Of a stretch of 64,000 bases of DNA, positions 26,656 to 36,684 are shown piece after piece. The DNA is from an uncultured Aquimarina sp. (GTDB taxonomy: Bacteria; Bacteroidota; Bacteroidia; Flavobacteriales; Flavobacteriaceae), in contig CANLMN010000008.1 in assembly GCA_947492105.1 (NCBI GenBank), forward strand, positions 62,001 to 126,000, given 5' to 3'. The first letter of the stretch is position 1. Each line of letters opens with the position of its first letter. Under the pieces are notes generated by a model. The model saw nothing but the letters and a program-made list of their open reading frames with translations. It did no database searches and was not told the origin of the DNA. Both the position numbers and the translations under genes were made by a program.

Positions 26656-27885
26656 TTAGTATTTCTGTTTTGGGTAGCATATAAAATATTTGGTAACTGG
26701 TTTTGATAATGCCTTTAGATTAAACTCATCACTGGCTTTGACAATATCTACAATTTTCTGATCCTTGAAAAGGATATTAATATTCTGTTTGTTTTGATGA
26801 TACGCTTGATTCGCAATGGATCCAGAAAAAACAAAATACGCTGCTTCTTCCTCTGTAAATTCATAGGTCTCCATCACCTCTCCGAGATACCTTTCTAATA
26901 CTTCTGGTGCATAGGCATCCTGAGCTATTTCAACTTTTAACAAATCCCTGTTGATAATCATATTAGACAATCGACTCAATATCGGATCTGCCACCACACT
27001 CCATTCTTTCATTGCCAAAACAATATCATAATCATCTAAGGTAGAAAAAATCTTCAAAATTCTATCACTAAAATCGGCTGCTACAATTGTGTTTTTTAAG
27101 AAAAAAGTCAATGCTGTACTTGCGGGCAAATCCACGCCTCTTGCTGTCAAATATTTGGCTCTTTTCAAAACTCGTATCAACAACTGCTCAGCAACCAGAC
27201 TAGTTTTGTGCAAATATACTTGCCAGTACATCAAACGTCTGGATAACAAAAACTTCTCTACAGAATAAATTCCTTTTTCCTCGACAACCAATTGATCATT
27301 GACTACATTGAGCATCGTGATGAGTCGCTCACTATTGACATTACCCTCTGCTACACCGGTATAGAAACTGTCACGCTTTAGATAATCCAACCTATCCATA
27401 TCTAATTGACTGGATATTAGCTGTTGCAAAAAGCCTCGACCATATTCACCTTTGAATATCTGAATTGCTAAAGTTAAATTACCGTTAAATTCAATATTCA
27501 TTTGCTCCATGAATAGCAACGAAATCGTTTCATGGCTTACATTATTGACAATACTATGCTCCATTGCATGAGAGAATGGCCCATGCCCTATATCATGTAA
27601 CAAAATAGCAATATACAATGCTTCTTCTTCTACTTCGGATATAACAACCCCTTTAAAACGTAGTACTCGAACAGCATTTTGCATTAAATGCATACAACCA
27701 ATGGCATGATGAAAACGGGTATGATGCGCCCCAGGATACACCAAGTACGAAAGTCCCATTTGTGATATCCTGCGTAAACGCTGAAAATAGGGATGCTCAA
27801 TTAGATCAAAAACCAGCGCATTGGGAATTGTAATAAATCCGTAAATCGGGTCGTTTAATATTTTAAGTTTGTTCCTTTTTTTCAA
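26656..27885 (-). CDS. HD-domain phosphohydrolase, dNTPase/SAMHD1-like
   Basis: 409 residues. The HD superfamily metal site is visible as HHTRFHHAIGCMHL (about 54-67), LLHDIGHGPFSHAMEH (His97, Asp98) and a later SQLDMDRLDYLKRDS. The order and spacing are those of deoxynucleotide triphosphohydrolase/SAMHD1-like proteins; nearly all Flavobacteriaceae have this gene beside lpxD. The substrate is not known for this group. It is the first gene of the minus-strand lpx run and diverges from porX across 184 bp. Confidence 0.88.
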   Translation of the reverse strand: MKKRNKLKILNDPIYGFITIPNALVFDLIEHPYFQRLRRISQMGLSYLVYPGAHHTRFHHAIGCMHLMQNAVRVLRFKGVVISEVEEEALYIAILLHDIGHGPFSHAMEHSIVNNVSHETISLLFMEQMNIEFNGNLTLAIQIFKGEYGRGFLQQLISSQLDMDRLDYLKRDSFYTGVAEGNVNSERLITMLNVVNDQLVVEEKGIYSVEKFLLSRRLMYWQVYLHKTSLVAEQLLIRVLKRAKYLTARGVDLPASTALTFFLKNTIVAADFSDRILKIFSTLDDYDIVLAMKEWSVVADPILSRLSNMIINRDLLKVEIAQDAYAPEVLERYLGEVMETYEFTEEEAAYFVFSGSIANQAYHQNKQNINILFKDQKIVDIVKASDEFNLKALSKPVTKYFICYPKQKY

Positions 27886-28069
27886 ACTAAAATTATAGTA
27901 TCTTGAATTTGTAACAATACAGCAAAATTGCAGTATTTAGAATAGCAAATATACTCAGAATAGCAATCAAGTATATTAGGGAGCTAAAGTATTTTTTTCG
28001 AAACTCCCTAAAAAGAGCCATTGATATACTATTATTATCCTAGAATTTAAAAAAAACACTATATAACAG

Positions 28070-29623
28070 ATGAATAACATCAAAGTACTTTGGGTTGACG
28101 ACGAAATTGATTTACTAAAACCGCACATCATATTCTTAAAAAAGAAAAACTACGATGTTACCACCTGTCAAAGTGGCACTGAAGCGCTAGAAATTATCGA
28201 TGAACAAAACTTTGACATCGTATTTCTAGACGAAAATATGCCAGGCCTTTCTGGAATAGAAACCCTTGGAGAAATCAAAGAAAAAGTCGCAAACCTTCCT
28301 GTAGTTATGATCACCAAAAGCGAGGAAGAATATATCATGGAAGAAGCCATTGGTAGCAAAATAGCAGATTACTTAATCAAACCTGTAAATCCAAATCAAA
28401 TTTTATTAAGCCTTAAGAAAAACCTCGACAACTCACGTCTTGTTTCTGAGAAAACGACATCAAACTATCAACAGGAATTTCGCAAAATCGCCATGGATAT
28501 GGCAATGGTCAATAGCTTCGAGGGATGGACCGATCTTTATCAAAAATTAATTTATTGGGAAATAGAACTGGAGAACATTGAGGATTCTGGCATGTTCGAA
28601 ATCTTAGAGTCTCAAAAAGTAGAGGCCAACATACAATTTTGTAAATATATTGAAAAAAACTATCCGGATTGGTTTGATGGAAATGAAGATCATCCTATTA
28701 TGTCCCACACACTTTTTAAGGAGAAAGTGGTTCCTGAATTAAGCAAAGAACAACCTACCCTGCTTATCGTCATCGACAATTTACGCTTTGATCAATGGAA
28801 GGTTTTTGAACCTATTATAAACAACTACTATAAAAAAGAAGAAGAATCCTCATATTTCAGTATTCTACCAACTGCCACGCAATATGCACGGAATGCAATT
28901 TTCTCTGGGTTAATGCCTTCTGAAATGGAAAAAAAACACCCCGACCTCTGGCTCAATGATACGGACGAAGGTGGAAAAAACATGCATGAAAATCTATTCT
29001 TAGAAGCGCAATTGAAGCGTCTTAATCTAAATATCAAACATGAATACTACAAAATAACAAATGAAAAGTCGGGCAAAACACTGGCTGCAAATTTTAAAGG
29101 ACTTAAAGATAACGACCTTACCGTAGTAGTATACAATTTTGTAGACATGTTATCCCATAGCAAAACCGAAATGGAAGTTATCAAAGAACTAGCTTCTAAT
29201 GACAAAGCTTATCGCTCCCTGACACTCAGTTGGTTCAAAAATTCTCCAATGCTCGAAATGATTCAACAGGCACAACAAATGGGATTCAAGTTATTGATTA
29301 CTACAGATCATGGCACTATTAATGTCAAGAACCCATCCAAAGTTATTGGAGACAAAAATACCAGTCTCAACCTACGCTATAAAACAGGAAAAAGTCTTAC
29401 CTACGAAAATAAAGAAGTCCTTGCCGCAGAAGATCCCAAGAACATCCATCTGCCAGCTATCAACATGAGTAGTTCTTTTATTTTTGCCAAAGGAGATTAT
29501 TTCTTTGCGTATCCTAATAATTACAATCACTATGTGAGTTATTATCGTAATACATACCAACACGGAGGAGTATCTTTAGAAGAAATGATCATCCCTTTCA
29601 TTAAACTATCACCTAGAAAATAA
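28070..29623 (+). CDS. porX: PorX: response regulator with PglZ/alkaline phosphatase-like domain
   Basis: 517 residues. A receiver domain (about 1-120) has the acidic pocket VDDE and the phosphorylated Asp54 in VFLDENMPG. After a helical middle, residues about 215-517 form a PglZ-type alkaline phosphatase fold: LLIVIDNLRFDQW (metal Asp), FSGLMPSE, DMLSHSKTE and ITTDHGTIN. PorX, with the kinase PorY, controls type IX secretion genes in Porphyromonas and gliding flavobacteria, and its PglZ domain has nucleotide phosphodiesterase activity in published work. It ends with a B-repeat and hairpin before converging with the DinB gene. The T9SS cargo genes elsewhere in the window are plausible beneficiaries. 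Confidence 0.92.
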   Translation: MNNIKVLWVDDEIDLLKPHIIFLKKKNYDVTTCQSGTEALEIIDEQNFDIVFLDENMPGLSGIETLGEIKEKVANLPVVMITKSEEEYIMEEAIGSKIADYLIKPVNPNQILLSLKKNLDNSRLVSEKTTSNYQQEFRKIAMDMAMVNSFEGWTDLYQKLIYWEIELENIEDSGMFEILESQKVEANIQFCKYIEKNYPDWFDGNEDHPIMSHTLFKEKVVPELSKEQPTLLIVIDNLRFDQWKVFEPIINNYYKKEEESSYFSILPTATQYARNAIFSGLMPSEMEKKHPDLWLNDTDEGGKNMHENLFLEAQLKRLNLNIKHEYYKITNEKSGKTLAANFKGLKDNDLTVVVYNFVDMLSHSKTEMEVIKELASNDKAYRSLTLSWFKNSPMLEMIQQAQQMGFKLLITTDHGTINVKNPSKVIGDKNTSLNLRYKTGKSLTYENKEVLAAEDPKNIHLPAINMSSSFIFAKGDYFFAYPNNYNHYVSYYRNTYQHGGVSLEEMIIPFIKLSPRK

Positions 29624-29704
29624 TGTGTTGACAGTTTTCAAATCTTGAATTTAACAAAATAAAAACAGTTTTTCGTATATCATTTTTTGCAATAAAAACA
29701 ATAA

Positions 29705-29866
29705 ACTCATCTTGACTTTTTATGATCAACAAAGAATGAGATAACGTTTAAACACGCAAGGGTGCCGTTTGAAATTCATAGCAGTACTATGGATGAGAAA
29801 AGGCATCAAATATGGGCGAATTTGATGTCTTTATTTCAGAAAAAAGACAGAGTCAAAATCAACCCA
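29705..29866 (-). repeat. Dispersed intergenic repeat family B, copy 3 (inverted)
   Basis: Its reverse complement aligns with 48219-48408: ATCAAATTCGCCCATATTTG, TTTTCTCATCCA, CTGCTATGAATTTCA and TCATTCTTTGTTGATCATAA. It lies just downstream of porX. Confidence 0.7.
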
Positions 29867-29880
29867 AAAATTCTAATACT

Positions 29881-29921
29881 AAAATAGGCGAGAAAAAACT
29901 GAATTTTTTCTCGCCTATTTT
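29881..29921. terminator. 18-bp perfect hairpin, bidirectional terminator
   Basis: Arms at 29881-29898 and 29904-29921 are exact reverse complements (AATAGGCGAGAAAAAA core) around the loop CTGAA, with T-rich 3' ends on both strands. It lies between the convergent porX and DinB-like genes, so it likely ends transcription from both sides, although it is 258 bp from porX. Confidence 0.75.
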
Positions 29922-29939
29922 ATTTTAGCACGATTATTA

Positions 29940-30020
29940 TACCATTCAAAAAATAATTACAGGCTAATAATTCGGTTCTTTTTCTACTATTTTTCCCCTT
30001 AAAAATGAGACTAGCAAAAA
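29940..30020 (+). repeat. Dispersed intergenic repeat family A, copy 4 (partial)
   Basis: About 80 bp: ACCATTCAAAAAATAATTAC, AGGCTAATAATTCG and TTTTTCTACTATTTTT, matching the left half of the other copies. The right half is lost or unrecognisable. Confidence 0.65.
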
Positions 30021-30187
30021 ATAGTATTACTTATTACAGCTTACAATGCTATATAAAAAAGGTGCTATTTATTCCTATTGGCATTAAGAACAAAAGTATA
30101 ACATGTTCTTCATTCGATTCTTGATAAAACACCTAATAAACTAAACAAAAATTAGTTACACAATATCATCCCAAAACCAAGACAACA

Positions 30188-30697
30188 TTATATACCTTCT
30201 CTTCGCTCCATGGGCGTTGTAGGATTGTAGCCAAAACCAGGAATATCGCACGCCACCCCTTGTTGACACAATAAGTATCCAATAGTAGCAAAATGATGTG
30301 TCGCATGACTATTTGCATGCGCCAAAATACTTTCCAAAGTGTAAGTAACGGTAACTTTATCCGTCCCAAGATTATCTGTAACGTGTAATAGATAATCTGT
30401 ATTTGTGTCAATATAGCTATTCAATGTTTGTTGCAGCTGATATATATATGTTTTAGCTGCTTCTTTATCTGTTGAAAGAGTAACATCTCGTTTTCTTGCT
30501 GTAAGATCAATTGCATTATTATCGATACCCATAACAATACAATCAAAAAAATCAAGAACATGTCGCAAATGAGACCCAATACTAGAATAATAAGGAGCAA
30601 CGGAAGCATCACAATATTGTTCCGTACTAATACTATCTATTAACGCAATGGCCTTCTGGAGATTTTGATTGATCGAAGCTACTATAATTACTTTCAC
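30188..30697 (-). CDS. DinB-superfamily protein
   Basis: 169 residues, a four-helix bundle of the DinB/YfiT type. The metal-binding histidines are visible in SSIGSHLRHVLDFF and in AHANSHATHHFATIGYLL. Members of this superfamily include thiol-S-transferases for mycothiol or bacillithiol and damage-inducible proteins of unknown role. A bacillithiol gene (bshB1) occurs elsewhere in the window, so a bacillithiol transferase role is possible but not shown. It converges with porX across a terminator. Confidence 0.72.
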   Translation of the reverse strand: MKVIIVASINQNLQKAIALIDSISTEQYCDASVAPYYSSIGSHLRHVLDFFDCIVMGIDNNAIDLTARKRDVTLSTDKEAAKTYIYQLQQTLNSYIDTNTDYLLHVTDNLGTDKVTVTYTLESILAHANSHATHHFATIGYLLCQQGVACDIPGFGYNPTTPMERREGI

Positions 30698-31122
30698 AGA
30701 ATATATTTTTGAAATAGATTACAAACCTAATTAAATTAAAAAAAACTAGAAAATAACAATCATATGGATCTTAGTCATAAAATACCACTTGATATCCTCT
30801 CTATTAATTTTAAAAAATAAAACCTAAAGATACGCAAATAATATGAGGTCTAAAATTGTTTGCCAACTGTTTGTTAATTCCTACAACCATAAAAACAAAA
30901 AAACCTTTGTCTATATGAGGTAAAACCTCAAAAAATAACCATACAACGACAAAAAATTAACATACAATTAATAAAGTAGTCTTTTTTTACACTTAACCTT
31001 AAAAAAAACCTAAAATAGCAGTTTAACAACATTTTTTACCGATAAAAAACATGTTTACTCTTGGATAATTCAAAAATGCTTTCTATATTTGACTAGCTAA
31101 CAAAATTAATAATCAATAATTT
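30698..31122. other. 425-bp divergent intergenic region
   Basis: Separates the DinB gene and the plus-strand periplasmic protein. The right end carries the promoter at 31061-31091. The rest is A-rich with a small hairpin at 30916-30930 (TGAGGT/ACCTCA); I see no gene or repeat-family copy. Confidence 0.5.
31061..31091 (+). promoter_or_regulatory. Bacteroidota-type promoter
   Basis: TTG at 31061-31063 and TATATTTG at 31084-31091, separated by 20 bases, fit the -33/-7 pattern. The next gene starts at 31123, so the 5' UTR would be about 25 bases. Confidence 0.65.
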
Positions 31123-31686
31123 ATGAAAACACTTGCATTAACTTGGATTCTATTATGTGCCACATTCTCTATTTACGCTCAGACCGAAAACGATTACGAA
31201 ACTGCTGTATCTCGTGCGAACTATGCCTATTCACACGCCAAAAACGCACATGAGTCAAACAACAGAGATCATGTAATTGAACATTCGGACAAAGCCATAG
31301 AAGCTTTTTACGAAGTAGAAGAATTAGCCGACAAGTGCGGATGTGAAGATGCTTATAATGCCGCTATAGACGGAAGAGAAGCTTCTGAAAAAACCGCAAG
31401 TCAGGACACATGGGAACGTAGTCGTTTCTATGCAAAAAGAGCTAGAGCCTACGGAAAGGAAATGGTTTCTTTACTAAACGACTGTACACCATTAGGGCAA
31501 TCAAATACTGCCTACGTAAATAATGACACTGCGACGCAAACTGATATCGAAGCACAGCGAGCTGAATTATTAGAAAAACAACAAATTTTAATTAAAGAGC
31601 AGAAAAGACTGGAAGCTCAAATAGTCATTCAAAAACAAAAACAGGCTGAATTTGAAGCGCAATTACAGCGATTAGCAGACTTATAG
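31123..31686 (+). CDS. Uncharacterised periplasmic coiled-coil protein
   Basis: 187 residues. A clear signal peptide (MKTLALTWILLCATFSIYAQ) suggests export. The mature part (about 24-135) is helical with paired alanine-rich segments and two Cys in ADKCGCEDAYNAA; the last 45 residues (QRAELLEKQQILIKEQKRL and following) form a charged coiled coil. I do not recognise a domain. Proteins of this shape are common in Flavobacteriaceae envelopes. A consensus promoter precedes it and cmk converges from the other side. Confidence 0.6.
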   Translation: MKTLALTWILLCATFSIYAQTENDYETAVSRANYAYSHAKNAHESNNRDHVIEHSDKAIEAFYEVEELADKCGCEDAYNAAIDGREASEKTASQDTWERSRFYAKRARAYGKEMVSLLNDCTPLGQSNTAYVNNDTATQTDIEAQRAELLEKQQILIKEQKRLEAQIVIQKQKQAEFEAQLQRLADL

Positions 31687-31830
31687 AGACTGCTAAGACT
31701 GTATTAAATCAGATACAATAGCCCCCAAGATATAATAATTGATATTTGCATTAGCCCAGAACGGCATCATTCTTATAAAAAAGATTGATGTCGTTTTTTT
31801 TTATGACAATTCTTTTCTATTTGAACTACA

Positions 31831-32529
31831 TTATTCACACTCCAAGACCTCTTGAACCAAGTTCAAAATATGTGCAAATTGTTCTTCTAGAGTCATATTT
31901 GAATTATCGATCACAATGGCACCTTCTGCTTTTCGTAGTGGAGAATCTACACGGGTACTATCTATATGATCTCTATTCACAACATTCTTGAGTACATCTT
32001 CATAAGTTACTTGATCTCCATTTTCCAAAAGCTCTTTATACCTTCGTTCTGCTCGATCTTTGGCTGTTGCTGTCATAAAGAGTTTGAGTCTAGCATCTGG
32101 AAAAACTACAGTCCCGATATCACGACCATCCATAACAATCCCTTTATTTTTGCCCATTTGCTGTTGTTGTTCGACCAATTTTGCTCGCACTTCATGTACA
32201 GTAGCAACAGGGCTCACAAAAGAAGAAACTTTTAGGGTTCTAATTTCACGTGACACATTTTCATCATTGAGTACAACTTCTGCCAAACTGGTTTTTGGAT
32301 TTACTTCAAAGCGTATATTAATATCTTTGAGTATTGCTACCAAACCTTCTTTATCAAAATGGTTTTTATCAATAAGACCAAGACGCATCCCGTATAAAGT
32401 AACCGCTCGATACATTGCCCCTGTATCCACATAAACGTATCCCAAATACTTAGCTAGACGTCTCGCAACGGTGCTTTTTCCTGTAGAAGAATGCCCATCG
32501 ATAGCGATAATAATTTTGTTGTTTGTCAC
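31831..32529 (-). CDS. cmk: Cytidylate kinase
   Basis: 232 residues, normal for CMP kinase. It phosphorylates CMP and dCMP for nucleotide synthesis. The P-loop GHSSTGKSTVARR is near the N-terminus; other motifs are GYVYVDTGAMYRAVTLYGMR, DGRDIGTVVFPDARLKLFMTA and NRDHIDSTRVDSPLRKAEGA. It shares one base with the end of porQ, so the two are translationally coupled. The order lon-porQ-cmk is common in Flavobacteriaceae. Confidence 0.95.
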   Translation of the reverse strand: MTNNKIIIAIDGHSSTGKSTVARRLAKYLGYVYVDTGAMYRAVTLYGMRLGLIDKNHFDKEGLVAILKDINIRFEVNPKTSLAEVVLNDENVSREIRTLKVSSFVSPVATVHEVRAKLVEQQQQMGKNKGIVMDGRDIGTVVFPDARLKLFMTATAKDRAERRYKELLENGDQVTYEDVLKNVVNRDHIDSTRVDSPLRKAEGAIVIDNSNMTLEEQFAHILNLVQEVLECE

Positions 32530-33566
32530 TATTTTAGATCTATATTAAGTCCAAAAAAACTAGAACTTGCTGCCGCAGTATAACGAGCATATGTATAACT
32601 GAATCGTAATTTTTTGATTTTTAATTCGATACCCCCGCTAATACCTGCAAAAGTACGTTGATCTATGATACGCAATTCTTCACCACGACGGAAATTATAC
32701 CCTAGACGAATATTAAAATTTCGTTCTGGAAAAAACTCTACACCAAAAACCGTATGCCTCAAAAAATTATTAAAAAATCCAGGATCATCTTCTTTTACAA
32801 TCTCTCCGCTTAGCCCTTCTTGATCTCTCACAGGGTTCCCAAATGCAATATTCCATACCTGTAAATTCTCTAATGTAAAAGACCAACGAATAGGGACATT
32901 CTCTAATATCTTCGAGACTCCCAAAGCTACCTCTAACGGCAAGTCCTCTTGAACCCCTGCATAGGTTGTTAACTGAACACCTACATTACGTATTGCTAAA
33001 GCTGCGTTGAAACCTGTACTCTTTTTATAATACATCAACCCCAAATCTAATGCACCTCCCAATGAGGAATATTCTTCTAATTTTGAAGAAATAAGCTTGA
33101 CATTAGTACCTCCATAAAAATTACTATTAGGGATTTGAGCTGCGTAACCTAGGGATAATGCGACTTCTCCTCCGCTAAACGCTCCTGTGGCATTACCAAA
33201 CTCATCAAAACCATCAAATTGACCATAATTCACGTAGGTTACACCAGCATGCAACACCTTTTCTGTTTCTTTCCATGCAAATGCATAGGCTGCAGAACCA
33301 TAATTAATATCTCCTAAATAATTTACGTAATTCACCGCTAATTGATTACGCATAGCGCTATTAATAGATGCAGGATTGTAAATCCCCTCTGTAGGATTTT
33401 GACCGTAACCTGTTATCTGTTTCCCTCCCATTGCTGCTTGTCTCGGTGAAGAAACCAAATTGAGAAACTGATAAGTAGAACGTCCACCTATTTGAGCCAT
33501 TACGGTACTCGAAAAAAATATAAACAAACTATAAAAGAAATACTTCCTTAACTGCATAGTAAACAA
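32529..33566 (-). CDS. porQ: Type IX secretion system protein PorQ
   Basis: 345 residues. A signal peptide (about 1-25) leads to a beta-barrel outer-membrane protein of the PorV/PorQ type: GGRSTYQFLNLVSSPRQAAMGG at the mature N-terminus and many amphipathic strands such as SAAYAFAWKETEKVLHAGVTY. In Porphyromonas, PorQ forms part of the T9SS attachment complex together with PorU, PorV and PorZ. It lies directly upstream of cmk and downstream of lon, an order I recognise from this family. Window cargo with sorting domains (PL14 and HExxH proteins) would be its substrates. Confidence 0.9.
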   Translation of the reverse strand: MFTMQLRKYFFYSLFIFFSSTVMAQIGGRSTYQFLNLVSSPRQAAMGGKQITGYGQNPTEGIYNPASINSAMRNQLAVNYVNYLGDINYGSAAYAFAWKETEKVLHAGVTYVNYGQFDGFDEFGNATGAFSGGEVALSLGYAAQIPNSNFYGGTNVKLISSKLEEYSSLGGALDLGLMYYKKSTGFNAALAIRNVGVQLTTYAGVQEDLPLEVALGVSKILENVPIRWSFTLENLQVWNIAFGNPVRDQEGLSGEIVKEDDPGFFNNFLRHTVFGVEFFPERNFNIRLGYNFRRGEELRIIDQRTFAGISGGIELKIKKLRFSYTYARYTAAASSSFFGLNIDLK

Positions 33567-33592
33567 AAATAAGCGAAACTCTAATTAAAACG

Positions 33593-33633
33593 ATAGATCA
33601 CTACAAATATTTTTTATTGTTGTAGTGATCTAT
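33593..33633. terminator. Hairpin between lon and porQ
   Basis: ATAGATCACTACAA (33593-33606) pairs perfectly with TTGTAGTGATCTAT (33620-33633), 14 bp. The T run follows on the plus strand, whereas the neighbouring genes are on the minus strand, so its use as a lon terminator is uncertain. Confidence 0.45.
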
Positions 33634-33715
33634 TATTTTTTAGTGCTGTTTCTACCTTCAAACAACATTTATAATTCATCTCTATCTTCAACGTGGTTCA
33701 GACTTTTTTTTTCAT

Positions 33716-33889
33716 CCGACATAAAAAAGGCTCTTTTTGCATTACCTTCATCTTTTCCTTAGCTCCTAGTATTGTGGTGAAATGCAAAAAAAACACTTCA
33801 ATCAATTAAAAAATTACATATTAGCACTGCCAACAAATCTTTCCATTGTCCTCGAAACTCCTAAATTCAAAAAAAAAAGTCTAAACTAC
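33716..33889 (+). repeat. Dispersed intergenic repeat family C, copy 3
   Basis: Compare 20288: TTTTTGCATTACCTTCATCTT, then GTGAAATGCAAAAAAAACACTTC (against AGTGCAAAAAAAC). A 3' part (AAAAAAGTCTAAAC-ACTTCTATA) also matches the copy 2 flank at 20411-20432. Downstream of lon. Confidence 0.5.
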
Positions 33890-33891
33890 TT

Positions 33892-36342
33892 CTATAATTT
33901 CTTGGCATTCTTGACCTTCTGATTCGTTAATGCCAACTCCAATACCTCGTCCATATTTTTGATATAGTGAAACTTCAGTCCTTTGAGATAATCAGCTTTG
34001 ATCTCTTCTATATCTCTCTTATTATCTGCACATAGAATAATCTCTTTGATATGCGCTCTCTTTGCAGCCAAAATTTTCTCCTTGATCCCTCCAACCGGCA
34101 ACACCTTTCCTCTGAGGGTTATTTCTCCAGTCATAGCGATACTCTTCTTTACTTTTCGCTGTGTAAATAAAGACACTAGAGATGTTAGCATAGTGATTCC
34201 TGCACTTGGTCCATCTTTGGGGGTTGCTCCTTCTGGGACATGAATATGTACATTGTATTTCTCAAAAATACCCTGATCTAAATGTAGTACTTCAGCATTT
34301 GCTTTGATATATTCCATTGCAATTGTTGCTGACTCCTTCATTACCTTCCCCAAATTCCCAGTAATAGACAGCTGTCCTTTTCCTTTGGAGAGTATAGATT
34401 CAATGAACAAAATATCACCTCCAACGCTAGTCCATGCTAATCCTGTCACAACTCCTGCTACGTCATTATTCTCATACTTATCTCGTTCCAATTTTGGACG
34501 TCCCAAAACCTCAACAACATCATCATTAGTGACCTTGACATTGTACTCCTCTTCCATCGCAATGCTCTTGGCCCCATGTCGTACCATTTTGGCTATTTGC
34601 TTTTCCAATCCACGTACACCTGACTCTCGCGTGTAACCTTCAACTATTTTTTCGAGCTGTGCTTTTCCTATTTTGAGCTGAGAGGATTCCATTCCATGCT
34701 CTTTGAGTTGTTTGGACAACAAATGTCTTTTTGCTATCTCCACTTTTTCCTCGATAGTATACCCGGTAACATTGATAATCTCCATACGATCTCTCAATGC
34801 AGGTTGTATAGTATTAAGACTATTAGAAGTGGCTACAAACATAACTTTGGACAAATCAAAACCAATTTCCAAGAAATTATCATGAAACTCTGAGTTTTGT
34901 TCTGGATCCAATACTTCTAACAAAGCAGAAGAGGGATCTCCCTGATGGCTATTAGATAACTTATCGATTTCATCTAATACAAATACGGGATTACTAGTTC
35001 CTGCCTTTTTGAGACTTTGGATAATACGCCCTGGCATTGCTCCTATATACGTTTTGCGATGTCCGCGAATCTCTGCTTCATCTCGTAATCCTCCTAGTGA
35101 TACTCGAACATACTCCCTACCCAAAGCTTCTGCTATAGATTTACCCAAAGAAGTTTTACCAACTCCTGGTGGTCCATAAAGACATAAAATTGGTGATTTC
35201 ATGTCATTACGCAATTTAAGGACTGCCAAATATTCTATAATACGTTTTTTGACCTCATCCAACCCATAATGATCTCGGTCCAAGATCTTTTTAGCTCTTT
35301 TGAGATCAAATAAATCTTTGCTAAACGAATTCCACGGAAGATCCAATATCAAATCCAAATAATTTCGCTGTATCGAGTATTCTGCCACTTGCGGATTCAT
35401 ACGTTGCATTTTGGCCAACTCTTTCTCGAAATGCTCTTTGACTTTTTTCCCCCACTTTTTCTTTTTTCCACGTAAGCGTATCTCCTCCAACTCATCATCA
35501 TGAGAAACACCTCCAAGTTCTTCTTGAATGGTTTTCATTTGCTGTTGCAAGAAATACTCTCGCTGTTGTTGGTTCATATCACTTTGAACCTTGCTTTGAA
35601 TATCATTCTTCAATTCCAATCTTTGGAACTCTGTATTCATATACCTCAATGTAGCTAACGCGCGTTCTTTGAGTCCATTAATCTCCAACAAACCTTGTTT
35701 CTCTGCTACAGTAAGATTCATATTAGAAGAAATAAAACTGATCAAAAAAGATTTACTCTCAATATTCTTGATCGCAAAAGAAGCCTCACTTGGAATATTA
35801 GGACTTTCTTTGATAATCTGTAATGCTAGTTCTTTGATGGAATCGATAATTGCCAAGAACTCTTCATTTTCTTCTTCTGGTCGCTCTTCAGTTACTTTTC
35901 GTATTTTGGCTTTCATATAGGGATCTTCTGTAAGCACTTCCTCTATTTCGAAACGCTTTTTTCCCTGTATAATAATTGTAACATTCCCATCCGGCATTTT
36001 GAGGACACGGATAATCCTTGCCACAACTCCTATCGTATTAATATCATTAGCGGTTGGATTCTCTACAGTCTCATCTTTTTGAGATACGACACCTATTACC
36101 TTATCACCATTTGTGACATCATTGATGAGTTTAATCGACTTATCCCTTCCAGCAGTAATCGGAATTACTACCCCAGGAAATAAAACGGTATTCCTGAGTG
36201 GAAGTATCGACAATTCTTCTGGTAACTCTTCTTTATTTATTTCTTCTTCGTCCTCTGGTGTCATTAAGGGAATTAATTCCGCATCTTCGTCGAACTCCTG
36301 AAATGACAAACTGTCAAGATTGGTGAATTTTGCTTTACTCAT
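33892..36342 (-). CDS. lon: ATP-dependent protease Lon
   Basis: 816 residues. A LAN substrate-binding domain (about 35-240), a coiled coil, an AAA+ module with Walker [10 protein letters not shown] and Walker B VFVLDEID, and a C-terminal Ser-Lys protease with Ser713 in KDGPSAG and Lys756 in [11 protein letters not shown]. Lon degrades damaged and regulatory proteins in the cytoplasm. It is alone on its strand with a repeat C copy behind it; porQ follows after 325 bp. No anomalies. Confidence 0.97.
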   Translation of the reverse strand: MSKAKFTNLDSLSFQEFDEDAELIPLMTPEDEEEINKEELPEELSILPLRNTVLFPGVVIPITAGRDKSIKLINDVTNGDKVIGVVSQKDETVENPTANDINTIGVVARIIRVLKMPDGNVTIIIQGKKRFEIEEVLTEDPYMKAKIRKVTEERPEEENEEFLAIIDSIKELALQIIKESPNIPSEASFAIKNIESKSFLISFISSNMNLTVAEKQGLLEINGLKERALATLRYMNTEFQRLELKNDIQSKVQSDMNQQQREYFLQQQMKTIQEELGGVSHDDELEEIRLRGKKKKWGKKVKEHFEKELAKMQRMNPQVAEYSIQRNYLDLILDLPWNSFSKDLFDLKRAKKILDRDHYGLDEVKKRIIEYLAVLKLRNDMKSPILCLYGPPGVGKTSLGKSIAEALGREYVRVSLGGLRDEAEIRGHRKTYIGAMPGRIIQSLKKAGTSNPVFVLDEIDKLSNSHQGDPSSALLEVLDPEQNSEFHDNFLEIGFDLSKVMFVATSNSLNTIQPALRDRMEIINVTGYTIEEKVEIAKRHLLSKQLKEHGMESSQLKIGKAQLEKIVEGYTRESGVRGLEKQIAKMVRHGAKSIAMEEEYNVKVTNDDVVEVLGRPKLERDKYENNDVAGVVTGLAWTSVGGDILFIESILSKGKGQLSITGNLGKVMKESATIAMEYIKANAEVLHLDQGIFEKYNVHIHVPEGATPKDGPSAGITMLTSLVSLFTQRKVKKSIAMTGEITLRGKVLPVGGIKEKILAAKRAHIKEIILCADNKRDIEEIKADYLKGLKFHYIKNMDEVLELALTNQKVKNAKKL

Positions 36343-36684
36343 AATTATATTTGAGCCACTTTGTCATTATCACAAAGCAGTATGTTGTTTATACTAAATT
36401 GATTTTATTCTAAAACGCCCTAATTAACATATTTTAAACACTTTGGGCTACTTATCTGTAAGGTATTACTCAATTGTTATGCCATCATAATAGCTTTATA
36501 CAAATGAGTTTTTAAAAAAATGTCTAAATCGTTTATTTATTAAAGTTACAAATATTATACAAAAAAACACTTGTATTCTACTGTCTATACACCCCTTGGT
36601 CATTGTATTGATATTTTTTTATCTAAAAACTGTAACAATTTACAACATCCTTTATCTTTAGTATTGAATAGCAATTGTATTTGA
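36343..36684. other. Divergent lon/sigma intergenic region
   Basis: 342 bp, AT-rich. It must hold the start signals of lon and of the ECF sigma gene, but I find no convincing -33/-7 pair or repeat copy. No reading frame of note. Confidence 0.5.

Noticed and set aside
36681-36683. TTG at 36681 as start of the ECF sigma factor
   Set aside because: It is in a different frame from the sigma coding sequence; the in-frame TTG is at 36685.
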